From: Druceiella hillmani
Taxonomy: Eukaryota; Arthropoda; Insecta; Lepidoptera; Hepialidae
NCBI GenBank assembly: GCA_039881145.1
Contig: JAYKKI010000038.1
Coordinates: 4,196,501 to 4,260,500 of the forward strand
Direction of reading: 5' to 3'
Length of the DNA stretch: 64,000 bases
A program made the translations under genes and the position numbers. Shown piece by piece: positions 47,646-59,279 of this stretch. The notes below the pieces were generated by a model. The model saw nothing but the letters and a program-made list of their open reading frames with translations. It was not told where the DNA came from and made no database searches. Every line of letters begins with the position of its first letter. Position 1 is the stretch's first letter.

Positions 47646-48719
47646 TATTCCCATTTATGTTCTGTATTCATTATTATATTAATTGGATATATAGTCCATT
47701 CAATTTCAAGAATGTTTAAAAACAATAGAATTTGACAGTTAAAATATGGTTGGCACAAATATATATTCGATCAGCTGACGACAATTTATAAAATTCATTG
47801 TATTATACCCAGAGTATCATAAAACTATATACATAAACAAAACATTAATTTCAGAAAGTTTCACTATAAAAATGTTATAAATACATATATTACACCATTA
47901 CGTTACTGACACGAATTATGAAATTTTACACGATAAACATGGACAACCACCCATTTTTTGGCGGAATTAGCAGGCGTTTTAACGCTGTTAAAAAACGCTT
48001 GAAAAACTGACGACGACTGACTGACCCTGAGCGACGCTGAAAAATCCTGGAGCATATATGTTAAATTCTGGAGCATATATATTCATTAATTTTATAAGGC
48101 GTTAGAGTGAGCTAGCGACAATGTATCAGCTTACGCTGCTATATTATAGCTGTTTAAAATTTACTTGATGGTATTTTAAACGACTATACTTATGTTATAT
48201 TTGTCGTATAGATAAATTAAACAAACATTGTGACATGTTATTTACTTTTCAAATAAGTACTTGTTTCCAGTGTAGTCTACAAATTATATACGTACCTTAG
48301 GATAATGTTATATCGATCCATGTTTTCGTAGATTGTTCTTAATGTTAGACACATTTTTGAAAAAAACATTAGAAAAAGCTTTAATGTTAATATCCGTTGT
48401 AAGTTGGCCGCTCATGTAAGGATAAGATGCCCATTTAATTTCTGGGTCATTTTTCCTCTCCCTTTGCCTTTTTCATTACTTTGTTCTTTTTTCTCATGTA
48501 AGTTTTTATTTTTTGTTTCTTATTTCTTCACCGTTGAACGGAGTGCAATTATCATCCAACCATAATTTACAAAAAAACACATTGCAGCTAATCTTTTAAT
48601 TTTTTTTTTCAGTCTCGTAGTAATTTTCGCTGAATTCCACGCAATCATATATATATATATATATCTTCGGGGCCGAAATGTTTACTAGCTAATTCTATCT
48701 TTTATTTGTCCTCAGAACT

Positions 48720-48944
48720 TCAATCTAATTTAATTTTTTGTTTTTTAATATTGATTTTTTTCTTCGTAATCATGTTATTTCTATTTTCCTTTTCCTTTTT
48801 TTCACTAATGTAATCTGGAGATGTGATTACCTTTGTTACTTGCTTGGACGGTTTCCGAACATTTAGTAAACAGCAAAACTTAGTAAGTTCTACAATTAGG
48901 CACGTGTCAGTCAGGTACTTTGAAGACGTGTCTTTTTGTGGCAT
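48720..48944 (-). pseudogene. Lysine-rich frame, possible pogo transposase C-terminal remnant
   Basis: 74 codons with VTKVITSPDYISEKKEKENR followed by Lys/Asn-rich sequence. The (V)I-T-S-P-x-Y plus basic coiled tail is reminiscent of the C-terminal tail of pogo/jerky-like transposases, but composition alone could explain it. It lies in the spacer of the fold-back structure. Confidence 0.2.
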
Positions 48945-49278
48945 TGTTATTAGATCCTGATGTCAAAGGCATTGTTGTTGATGATTCTTCTTGAATACAT
49001 TCAGATGTAGGATTCTTAAGCATCTTTGAAAACTCTTAAATAACTCTGTAATTTTAAAAATTACCAGATATGTAAGCATAATCTGGAAAGTATTATCTGT
49101 AATTTAAATTTAACGCCACTTATGAATTTGTTATTCGATTTGAGGTTATGTTATCATCAGGTTATTTTATTCAATGAGAAAACAGTAAAAACATAATAAG
49201 TTTTAAAAATATTAACACTGCAACATCAAATATCAACTTACTAAAAATATGAGGTAAATTGAATCTTTGAAGTTTAAA

Positions 49279-49329
<51 letters not shown>

Positions 49330-49349
49330 TATATATATCATATATATAT

Positions 49350-49391
<42 letters not shown>
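49279..49391. repeat. (TA)n microsatellite, compound
   Basis: AT-dinucleotide blocks with TGTA, TTAT and TCAT interruptions next to the inner end of the right fold-back arm. A shorter (TA)n lies in the left arm near 48647-48664. Confidence 0.9.
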
Positions 49392-49392
<1 letters not shown>

Positions 49393-50335
49393 TGATATTC
49401 TGGGGAAGAAGAAAAGATAGAATTAGCCAGTACACATTCCGGTCCCGAAGATAATATATATGATTGCGTGGGATGCAGCGAAAATTAGTACGAGAGTGAA
49501 AAAATAAAAGATTAGCTGCAATGTATTTTTTGTAAATCATGGCTGCATGAAAATTGCACTCCGTTCAACAATTCTTGCAATCCTTGTGGCAAGAAAATGA
49601 AGAAATAAGAAACGGAAAAGTAAATCTTAAACGAGACAAAAGAAAAAAGTAACGAAAAAGGCAAAGGGAGAGGAAAAATTACCCATAAATTAAATGGCCA
49701 TCTAACACGAGCGGTCAACGTATAACGGATATTAACATTAAAGCTTTTTCTAATGTTTTTTGAAAAAATATGTCTAACATTAAGAATAATCTATGAAAAT
49801 ATACATCGATATAAGAGTAAAAGCTCAGTTTTTATAAAAATATTATCCTAATGTACGTATATAATTTGTAGGCTACAGCGGAAAATATTGTAGTACAAGC
49901 ACTTATTAGAAAAATAAATATCATGTCACAATGTTTGTTTAATTGACTATACGCAAAATCTAAGTATATCTGTATATGATGCCATCAAATATAGAAATAT
50001 AGCAGCGAAAGCTGACAAATTGTCGTTATCTCACTCTAACGCTTTATAAAATTAATGAATAGCACATATGCTCCAGGCTTTTTTGTGTCGAAATTATGAT
50101 TATTTTCACGAAATGTTTGAAACCCCTGCTAATTCCGCAAAAAAATGGAGGGTTGTCAATTTTTATCGTGTAAAATTTCACAATTCGTGTCAGTAAAGTA
50201 ATGGTGAAATACATGTATTTATAACATTTTTTATAGTGAAACTTTCATAAGTTAATGTTTTGATTATGTAGTTTTATAACACTTTGGGTATATTATAAAT
50301 ATACAATGAATTTTATAAATTGTCGCATCATCAAT

Positions 50336-51229
50336 CTGTCATTTTTTCCTGGGCGATGATATATTTCCAATTTTGTATAATATAATGAAATCATTTCCCG
50401 GGCAATATGAGAGAGAATATCCAGAGATAATACGTAATTATTAATTTTGTGGAGGACAGATAGTCGTAGAAAATGCTATTTGAATATTACTTGAAAAATT
50501 TTGCTTATTTCCTTCAGTAGTGAATTTACAATCAGAGAACGCAAAACTTACTGCAATGGTTTTTGTATGTTTGCATAATTTTATGCGAAGAAATAATTTT
50601 GATTTACTAGATTTTGAAGACGAATAAAAACCACTGGAACAAAATTTTAAATGGCTTAGAATTTTGTTCCTTCAGCTGTTATAAATAAGTTCATAAATTA
50701 TCTTATTTCATAACAAGGACAATTGTGATGGAAAAATCATATTTCATAATGGAAACATAAATTTAGTAAAACATTAATTTAATATGTATCAAAAGTGAAT
50801 AACCTCAATATTAGTTACATAAAGGTATTAATCAGGATTATATATGCATTCTGACCAATTTATAGTGGTTCAAAATGTATTTTTAACTAGAAAACATCGT
50901 GCTAAATCATCTATGAAAATATTAGTTTCGTGAAAATAGATAGTTTAGAAGTTATGATTTTTTTGTGTTTTTTTGAAAAATCTTTACTCCAGTCACATAA
51001 ATCATGTTTGTTCGAAAACTGTTCCACTAAATTACATAAATTTTGCTGTGGGGGTAGTCATGTAGTATTGTTAGCTTCTGCTATCGTTTGACAATTTATG
51101 TTGATTTTTTCTTTTCCCAAGAAATAATCGCTATTGTAGAATATATACAAACAGAGATTTGTTTATGATCTTAAAAACTTCTTAGGATATGATAAAAGTC
51201 TAGACAGAAAAATCTTAGTGATATAACTA
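50336..51229. other. Gene-free stretch
   Basis: AT-rich, no feature that I can support. Confidence 0.4.
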
Positions 51230-53914
51230 TTCCAACATGTTCAGAAATAAACGAGTTTTTGTGGCTGCAGCACAATGGTGCTACATGTTACTCTACTTTA
51301 AGAGTGAGGAAACACCTTAATGTGGCATATCTGGCATAACAGGTGAATCGGTCGCAGTGTCAATGCCGTCAATGTGAGAAAGAAGATTTGGAGTATCTGT
51401 TTATTTCTTTGCGAATGAAGAATTTCTCCCTTATATTATGTGCTGTATATGTTCCACCGAAATTTTCGCAAAATATCTATAAAAACATTTTTGCAACTTA
51501 CAAAATTTATGTGCTGATAATTTTAGTAACCACAAAATAATTTTTGGTGATTACAAAATTCCAACGCTAAATTATCAGTTCATGGAAAATTGTCTCTATG
51601 GCATTATAAATGATAGTTCTGACCCCTTAGTTACTTCGTTCATAAAACTGCAACAAAAATTAAAAATTGTAATAACAGGACTCTCGATCTCGATCTCGCA
51701 CTGAGTAATTGTAAATGCAAACTCTTTTCTGCGGAACCATTACTTCGTGAAGACCGCCATCATCTTACTTTCCTCCTCATAATTGATTGTTGTCCAGAGG
51801 TCGCGATGAAAAAGGCAGACAACTCAAAATACAATTTCCGCAATGCAATGAATAAAGCTCTAGAATTCATAAACTGGGAAAATGAGTTCCATCAGCTTTT
51901 GGCTACTTGCGCTATGGACAGATGTTATATAATTATCTTTGACATTATCAATAAATTAGTTACAAAGAAACCAAAAAAAAACCAAGGAATCATCCAACTT
52001 GGTATACTCCTAAATTGATACAGGTAAAAAAACGTGAAGAAAAATTCTGGGTAAATTGGAAATTATATGGTAACTTCTCTGATTACATAAATTTCTTTAA
52101 ATTAAGAAGTAAATTTAAGAAAATATCCCGGTCTTGTTTTCATGACTACGTCCACAATACTGAGAAACTTATTAATAACAACGTAAAAGGTTTCTGGTCG
52201 TACGTGTCATCACTAAAGAAGTCAGAATACCCATCGCCGATGAATTTCGAAGGTTATGAATCAAATGACATTTAAATGATATACCAAATGTTTTCTAAGT
52301 TCTACAAATCTACCTTTGAACGGAATCCAAATTATATTTGTGAATCTTTCGAACAAAACCTACCTCTTCATCAGAATTTAGCTCTTCAGACAGATATTAA
52401 TATCACCTCCATCTGCCTCCAAGGAGATGAAATAACTAATGCTTTCAAGAAAATCAATCCCAATAAGGGAGCAAGTCCAGATAACATTGAACCTATGTTT
52501 CTTAAAAAACACACGATGCAATTTCTGCTCCACTCACTATAATATTTAACATGTGTATCGGGCAGGGTACGTTTCCCGAGTGCTGGAAAGATGCACACAT
52601 AATACCAGTAAACAATATATCGAAAATTATCGGCATATATCCATTTTGTCAGCAGTATTTAAGGCATTTGAAAAAGTGGTTCACAATAGGATTTATCTGA
52701 CATTGCATCGGCATATTGTTCAGGAGCAGCATGGATTCGTAGGAAACCGATCAACATTAACCAAACTGTTATTGTATACGCAATATCGCTTTAAATCTAT
52801 GGATTGTAGGACACAGATTGACTCCATCTACACAGATTTAAAAAAGCTTTCGACAAGGTTGATCATCTCATCTTGCTGAAAAAAACTTTTTTTAACGGTA
52901 TAAAGGGCAATTTACTTCGTTGGTTCGTCTCCTATGTCAGCAACAGGCAACAAGCAGTAAAAATTAACTGTTCTAAATCACGTCATGTTCTCGTGACTTC
53001 AGGAATACCTCAAGGTTCCATATTGGGTCCCTTTTTGTTTATCATGTTTATAAATGACAGCAGCAATTGTTTTAAACGCAACAAGTTTCTGTTATATACT
53101 GACGACCTAAAGATTTTCTCCAAAATAAGAGATTCTTCTGATCATTCGAAGCTACAAGAAGATCTTAACAGACTAGATGCATATTGAAAAATAAACAAGA
53201 TACAATTAAGTCGCAGTAAGTGTAAATCGATCACCTTTTCTAAAAATAAGACAATATATTTTCACACCTATGACAAGAATGGCCACCTTTGGAGTCTGTT
53301 AATTGCATACGTGATCTTGGCATAATGTTTGATCAAAAGCTACATTTTGATATTCACGTTAAGCAGATCACATTGCAAGCTTATGCTTTGCTAGGCTTTG
53401 TCACGAACTACCAAACCCTTTAAGCAAATGAGAACGTATCGAATCCTCTACACGAGTCTTGTGCGATCTCAATTTGAATATGCGGTTGCAGTCTGGAATT
53501 CATATTTTACATACTCTGATATGATCGAAAGAGTGCAAAAACGATTTATACGTACATTGCAATATTGCTTCATTACTCCCAAAATAGAATATTGTAATGG
53601 ATTGTACGCATTCAAATACCGTACTCTCCACGAAAGGCGTATCGAATCCGATCAGTTGTACTTTATAATATTTGCCATAGTCGTTACAATTGCGCCGATA
53701 TAGTGAAGCAGTTGCGGTTTCGTGTGCCAGGGAGAGCGACCCGTAGCTCTGCACTCTTCTATGTACCTACCGTTCGCACTAATGCCGGTGCTCGTGTACC
53801 ACTACGCAGGTTTTGTGATGATCGTGACGGAATATTTAATTCTCTGGACATATTCGCTAACTCATTACTTCAATACAAGCAGTCAGTTAAACGGATACTA
53901 TACAACCATTAGTT
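51230..53914 (+). pseudogene. LINE ORF2 (endonuclease remnant plus reverse transcriptase), frameshifted
   Basis: Order of blocks: endonuclease remnants (SLILCAVYVPPKFSQ near 51430, IIFGDYKIPTLNYQF near 51537); linker (VKKREEKFWVNWKLYGNF near 52020); pre-RT (FKKINPNKGASPDNIEP, 52445); NYRHISILSAVFKAFEKVV (52622); QEQHGFVGNRSTLTK (52720); GIPQGSILGPFLF (53000); the active site LLYTDDLKIF (53093-53122), intact. The thumb follows (DLGIMFDQKLHFDIHVKQI, SLVRSQFEYAVAVWNS), and the C-terminus ends VKRILYNH at 53910. There is no RNase H domain. At least five frameshifts or stops break it. It encoded a reverse transcriptase for target-primed integration in the nucleus. The clade is not assigned; it is distinct from the Jockey-like and I-like copies here. 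Confidence 0.85.
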
Positions 53915-55289
53915 CTTTAAAAGCATTGACACTACATTTTCTTTTTATTCAAATCAATGTGATGTTTTTTCATTTTATTTTAATAGATATTATTATAAAT
54001 GGGATGATTATTACTATTAATTCTATTACTGATAACTGTTATAGTGAACTTTAAATGAAAGGCTGATTTCAATAATTTCAATATTTATTGCTTGTTTGTT
54101 AACAATATTACTTTATTTATAATTTAATTTAATATTTAATAAAATTTCTGAATGTTTTATAGTATTATTCACATAAGACTGAAGATATATGTACGTAGAA
54201 TATTATTTTCATGTGGGAATGTTAGGATACAAGTTAACCTAATTGTTGAAAAACTCTTATTTTGTATATCACTATGACTTGTATCTGTTTTTTCTCCATA
54301 GGTGACAAATAAATTTAAAAAAACACAGCCTCTAAGATTCCCAGAATTAAACCTTATCGATTGTTTCATCTAGGGTTATTTCAAAGAAATCTTTTACGTC
54401 CGAGGAAGCTCTTTTCATTACTCTTCATTGAAATAATGACACAAAATTCACATCCTTTTCACTAATGATTATTTCAGTTAACACGTGTGAAGACAATCGC
54501 ACGTACCAGGTCAAAACGACGAATCACCATTTGGAGAGATAAGGAGAGCGCGTTCAGTCACATGCGCCATTTGGTGAGTGGTGCTAAAGCGAAATTAACG
54601 CATAGACTAATGCATTTCACAATTAATTAGTTTGATATAAGGGATAAAAGTAATTAATTCTATTACGTATAAAGTTCAAGTAAATAGTATAGTGCACAAG
54701 AAATGTGTAGGTTTATTGTTCTCACTAATATACGAATGTGTGAATTTACTCGTTACGTAAAATTATTAGACCAAATAAAGAAAACAATAAAAATATTTCT
54801 TTTATTTTGCTTATTTTGTTGTTGCATTGCATAATAAACATTATTTTGAAATACAACGTTAAAGAAGTTGATCAGGAGGAAAAAGTTTAAATTATTTAAA
54901 TCATTATATTTATATACATTAAATACTTTAAACGCTTCATATTTTAATACTAAATATAATTTAAATATTTCTTCAACAGGAAGAAGTATTTAAATTAATT
55001 CGCCGCCGTTTGCAAACGCCGCCACTACATTCCTTAGCCCTAATTTGAGATACCGAGTTCCATGCAATGACGTTGGTAAGACCAAATATTCCAAGGCCGA
55101 CTGACGAAAACGACAAACTTAATGGGAGAAATTAACCGAATACTTTGCCTCACAGATAACGGTAATATTTGGTTTAATGCGATAAAGAGATAAGGAATAT
55201 ACAAAGTAATGAAAAAAATGCATATACTGGTTCACTCGACAAGTTTACGTCGTCATAAAATAAAATTTGTTTATAGTGTTAAAATTATT
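53915..55289. other. LINE 3' flank and gene-free DNA
   Basis: AT-rich tail down to about 54145 probably belongs to the LINE 3' UTR. Beyond it I see no feature I can support. Confidence 0.4.
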
Positions 55290-57240
55290 GCGACCAAATG
55301 GCGAACCAAGCTTTTGCGTCGATTATTTTATTACCTACTATCCCAGTAACTAGGGATCCGTGTAAGAATGACATCGGATCCCAATCTCTTCAAATCAAGC
55401 GTAAGCTTGATTGCTTGATCTGGACAATCAGGAAGCCACAGTTCGAAGAAGATGGATTATCGAGAAGGGACTGTAAACAATTAAGGAGTCAGAGAAGATA
55501 AGGAGCCTGCGATTCTTTTTATATAGCACGGCATTCCCTGGAGAATAACGAAGTCTCCTTAGAAAGGCGGAAGCATACTGAATGAGCGGTGGTTGGAGGG
55601 TAAAATAACACTCCGACATAGCCATCTCTCAGGGTTTTTGATGCATCTGTAATATTCGCTTCCAATCCATCCAAAAAGAATTCAAGATAGAATTGAACAG
55701 CGAATACAATGATAAGATAGGTATTGTCGCCAGAGTTTTAAAGGAGGATCAACGCATTCTATTTGTAGGTTTATTGGACCATTATGGGACTGGACTTCAT
55801 AGCACCCGCTATGATCCACAATACTTGAGACTGAATGCGGATCAATTTAGTGGCATTGGATTTGGAAATAGGATCAAGGAGAAATTAACCATAGTCTAGA
55901 TGACTACGGACTAGAGCGTTATAAATTAATTTTAATGTGGTAGGGTGAGAGCCCCGCCACACTCCAGAAAGTGCGCGGAGGGTATTCATTTAAGCCTGGC
56001 ATTGGGAGATGACATATTCATTGTGAATGTTTCAGGATAATTTTGAGTCTAGGAACATACCTAAGAATTTGGTATTGGAAAGAACAGGGATCGAGGAGGA
56101 ATTATAAGAAATAGATAACGGTAGAGTAATTCTTCTTCTCAAGAAGACCACCATAGCGCTTTTGGGATAAATCTATACCGTGAGAGTTAACTCATTTGTT
56201 TGGTTAAAAAGGGCAGAGTTATGTTAGTATATGGGACAGGAATTAAAATGATATCTCGTAGTTTTAATGCTACGGGACATGCTGGAAGGGAAATATATAT
56301 AGAGAGGATGGTGATATCTTTAACTCTCACAGCAAAAACATTGAATTGACAACTGCGGGAGCCAAGAGAAATCTGGGAGAAGGGAAGGGATTTGTCAACT
56401 AATAAGGTGTACCCGCCCTTGCCATCTGCTCTATCATCCCTCGGATCTTAAAATGGAATCCTGGCTTCAGCCAAATCTCTGAGATGGCAGCCACGGATGG
56501 AGAGTACTTTACAAGGAGGTGACGAAGATCTGTTTTGTTGGAAATAACTCTGCGACTATTCCATTGAAAGACACTCGCCACTATTGGCGGAGCCATTAGA
56601 AAGAAGAAGTTTAAGAGAAGTAAGAATGGAGGAGGCAACGTTGGACGGTATTTGATTGGGGGAACTCAGGATTTTACCAAAGTGGTCAATTATGCTGAAT
56701 AATACTCGCAGAAGGAGGAATATTAAGTGAAGATTGTTGACTAAAGTCGCAACCATTTTCAGGCTGAGGAATTCGGAAGTCTGCCCAGGCTTGTTCTATA
56801 GCCTAGAGCCAGTCCCAACCAGATCTTAACCTTAGTTGGGACTTGCCGAAGAGCGGGGTCAAGGTTTTGGATGCACAATTTTTTGTAAAAAGAGTTGCTA
56901 GAACGAGACGGAGAGAACAAATTTTGGGAAGAAGTTGGAGAAGAAAGAATCGGGGGTGGGGGTTGAACTGCAGATTTTCTTGCAGAAGGGACCATTATAG
57001 AGGCTTCCGCATAGCATATGTCTCTTTCAGACATTTGAAATTTGATGTTTTTTTGTCTTTAAAATTCCGGACAAATTCTATCAAAGGAATCATGATTTTC
57101 ACTGCAAAAGACACATTCTGCCTTCTCAATAGGAAGAGGGCAGTTTCTTCCGAGATGACCTTTAGCACATGGGAAAGAACACTTGGAAGATTGCTGTATA
57201 AGAACATGAAAATAGCCCTGCCAAACAACGCGAACTTAAT
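55290..57240 (-). pseudogene. I-type LINE (gag zinc knuckles, endonuclease, RT end, RNase H), internally deleted
   Basis: Minus strand in order: an ORF1 zinc-knuckle region (CSFPCAKGHLGRNC and CVFCSENHDSFDRIC, then RQKNIKFQMSERDICYAEAS; 57200-57000); ORF2 endonuclease start (VFQWNSRRVISNKTDLRHLL, VAAISEIWLKPG; 56590-56440); the reverse-transcriptase end only (NTKFLGMFLDSKLS, LRALSGVWRGSHP, YNALVRSHLDYG; about 56085-55880); RNase H (NITDASKTLRDGYVGVLFY, FSRECRAI, LLIFSDSL, and the terminal TGIVGNKIIDAKA; 55700-55300). Gag knuckles plus RNase H point to the I group of LINEs. The RT core with the catalytic Asp pair is missing (deletion near 56200), and stops are frequent. Confidence 0.85.
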
Positions 57241-57377
57241 CTGGGATTTGGGTCAATAAGGCTTTCAAAATTTTTCGAAATCAATTGTAGATGGTCGCTA
57301 TGAGGTTTATTGGACAGGTTAAAATTCCCTTCTTTGAACCGTTGGTACCAGTACTTGGCTGTGTTGTAAGAGGGCAT
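57185..57377 (-). pseudogene. mariner transposase N-terminal fragment
   Basis: PSYNTAKYWYQRFKEGNFNL, then FESLIDPNPRLSSRCLA and FSCSYTAIFQ: the paired helix-turn-helix N-terminus of a mariner transposase (V-S-Y-N-T-x-K-Y-W-F-Q-R-F-K-E-G-N-F type). It stops where the LINE ORF1 begins, so the mariner copy is truncated or interrupted by the LINE. A different lineage from the element at 16485. Confidence 0.75.
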
Positions 57378-57628
57378 ACCTCCACCCCTCGTCGTCGTGT
57401 ATATGTTTTGTGAAGCTTCTCTGGTTTATCGCCCTAAACGACATTCATGAAGCAAGGGTCCTCTAAGTTAGCTTCAAAATACTTACATTTTTAATTTCTT
57501 GTTTACTTTCCGATTACTAAATCGTGAACTGAACATAAGTTCGAATGCGGCACTCTTTATATACCCTGCAAATAATATTCTAGAAGCTTGTATAATATTC
57601 CAGAAATCGGTTAAGAAAAGTGGCTGGT

Positions 57629-58216
57629 TTATAAAATATCGCTGTGCTCTTTCCTACTGATATATATATATATATATACATACACATTTGTATACACATT
57701 CGGGTTTTCTCTTAAATTGTTGCTATATATCACAGTTTCCAAAATCTTAAAGAACTCTACCACTTTTTCATTATTCACACCACGAACCTTTACTTTCGAC
57801 AAACCTTCCGTCTTCCAAATACGTAATTTCTTATTTCTTTTCAAAAAATGATGGAACCAGTGCTACAAATGATGGACCAGCCATTCCAACACTTCTATTA
57901 AATTTATGTTTTATATTTTGACGTTTTGCAAATACAAACGCGTACTTACGAACCTTCTTGGATGTAATTCTGAAGTCACGACTTGCAAAGTGCAATAGCC
58001 GGTCAGCTAACCTCTGTCCTGCACTCTCATCTAGAGCTAGCTGTACATCATGACGCTTAATAACATCTTCTTTGTAAGATTGTATACAGTATTTCATTAA
58101 TTTTTTGCAGCCCGATACAAAGTTAACTTTTAGGCCAAGACTTTATTTGCAGCGTCTATTATTTTTTCCCAAGACCATCCTCCTGTATCAGTTCTTCTTT
58201 TGTACGCGTGAACCAT
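57629..58216 (-). pseudogene. pogo/Tigger-like transposase, N-terminal DNA-binding half only
   Basis: A psq-type helix-turn-helix near the start at 58216 (AYKRRTDTGGWSWEKIIDAA) is followed, after frameshifts, by RLADRLLHFASRDFRITSKK, VRKYAFVFAKRQNIKHKFNR, GMAGPSFVALVPSF and LRIWKTEGLSKVKVRGVN, then FFKILETVIYSNNL. This corresponds to the psq and CENP-B-type domains. The frame runs into a (TA)n tract at 57658-57676, and the catalytic DDE domain is absent. Flanking tracts at 58280-58320 and 58655-58695 (CGATTCGCC, ATCCGATTCGCCT) may be subterminal repeats of the element. Confidence 0.75.
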
Positions 58217-58932
58217 GTAAAATAAAATAAGTATGAATCAATATCCTCAAACAGGCAATAAATTAGTTTAGAAGTATGATCCGTTTCGCCCCTTGCGATA
58301 TTATCCGATTAGCCCCATATTCAAGACTTTTGTAATAAATATTTTAAAAAATAAACTCTAAGATTATGCTTCAAAGTGAATCGGTTCTCTAACATAGATA
58401 CCTTGCTAAACAAAGTAAACCAATTTAGTCGAAATTTTAATAAAAATCCTCAATACGACACAAAGAAGTCGTAAGTACTAACCTTAATTGAGCGCCAAAA
58501 TTGCAACACACACAAGCGTTCGAGTCGCTGGTGAATTACGTCGACACTGACATACAAACGGGATTGAAACACCTTTATGTCGGGGGGTGCTAGACGAGAT
58601 TGGATACGTTCCGCGTGAATGCAACATTTTAAATATCAACAGATTTCTTATTTTGATCCGATTCGCCTTGAGATCCGATTCGCCTCGGTCTACCCTATCT
58701 GTTTTAACAATTTAAGAGCACTTTGATTTTTTATTGCCTGCATACTCTATGAATCACAATTGAGATCTTTGTAATTTAATATTTATTTTTATGAATTTCG
58801 ACAAAATATAAAATTAGCCCTAATATCAATCAATTAACGGATATCCACTTGGGAAAAATAAACATTGAAATAGTAATAAGACTGTTCTCATCAAGATTGT
58901 GCACTCTAGTATCGTCAGCAAGTGAAGAATGT

Positions 58933-58933
<1 letters not shown>

Positions 58934-58982
<49 letters not shown>
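58934..58982. repeat. (TA)n microsatellite
   Basis: Uninterrupted AT dinucleotide run, adjacent to the third pogo-like fragment. Confidence 0.95.
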
Positions 58983-58983
<1 letters not shown>

Positions 58984-59021
58984 CTTATTTAAGTATTTTA
59001 TTATATAACTATATAAACTTC

Positions 59022-59270
59022 TTACAGATTATAACACATAAGTGCGAATTTTTTATAATATTCGGTAAGTGCTTGTTCTTGCTCATCCGTGAAAACTCTG
59101 TTAATTTCATAATGCGGCACAAGCCTCACATTTTCAGTACTTGTGAATGATTTACTTTGGCATTGACAATGGAATTTACACATATATTTTATGCACGACA
59201 CAATTTTTCGAAGAGCTTCTTTCACTTCTTCTTTGGTCTGATTACCTATTTTTCTATATTATGGACGTTT
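59022..59270 (-). pseudogene. pogo-like transposase N-terminal fragment
   Basis: Minus strand: TKEEVKEALRKIVSCIKYMC, then VRLVPHYEINRVFTDEQEQAL and TEYYKKFALMCYNL. It resembles the psq region and the start of the CENP-B-type domain (VFT.EQE..L..YY..FA...Y.L). The fragment ends at a stop just before (TA)n. Sequence at 59340-59400 and 59690-59760 contains CAGTGGGTCGACT and TTGACCCACTTTTG, possibly belonging to the same element. Confidence 0.6.
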
Positions 59271-59279
59271 CTTTAGCGT

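Larger units (their letters stand above)
47779..50335. mobile_element. Fold-back structure with about 925-bp arms
   Basis: Left arm 47779-48703 and right arm about 49412-50335 are reverse complements at an estimated 80-90% identity by eye. Shared blocks include CGACAATTTATAAAATTCAT, AACGCTTTATAAAATTAATG-type, AAAGCTTTTTCTAATGTTTT, GCAAAGGGAGAGGAAAAATT-type and GCACTCCGTTCAAC. The spacer of about 700 bp holds (TA)n and a short lysine-rich frame. It contains no intact coding region. It is older than the 41.9-45.1 kb unit. Confidence 0.8.
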
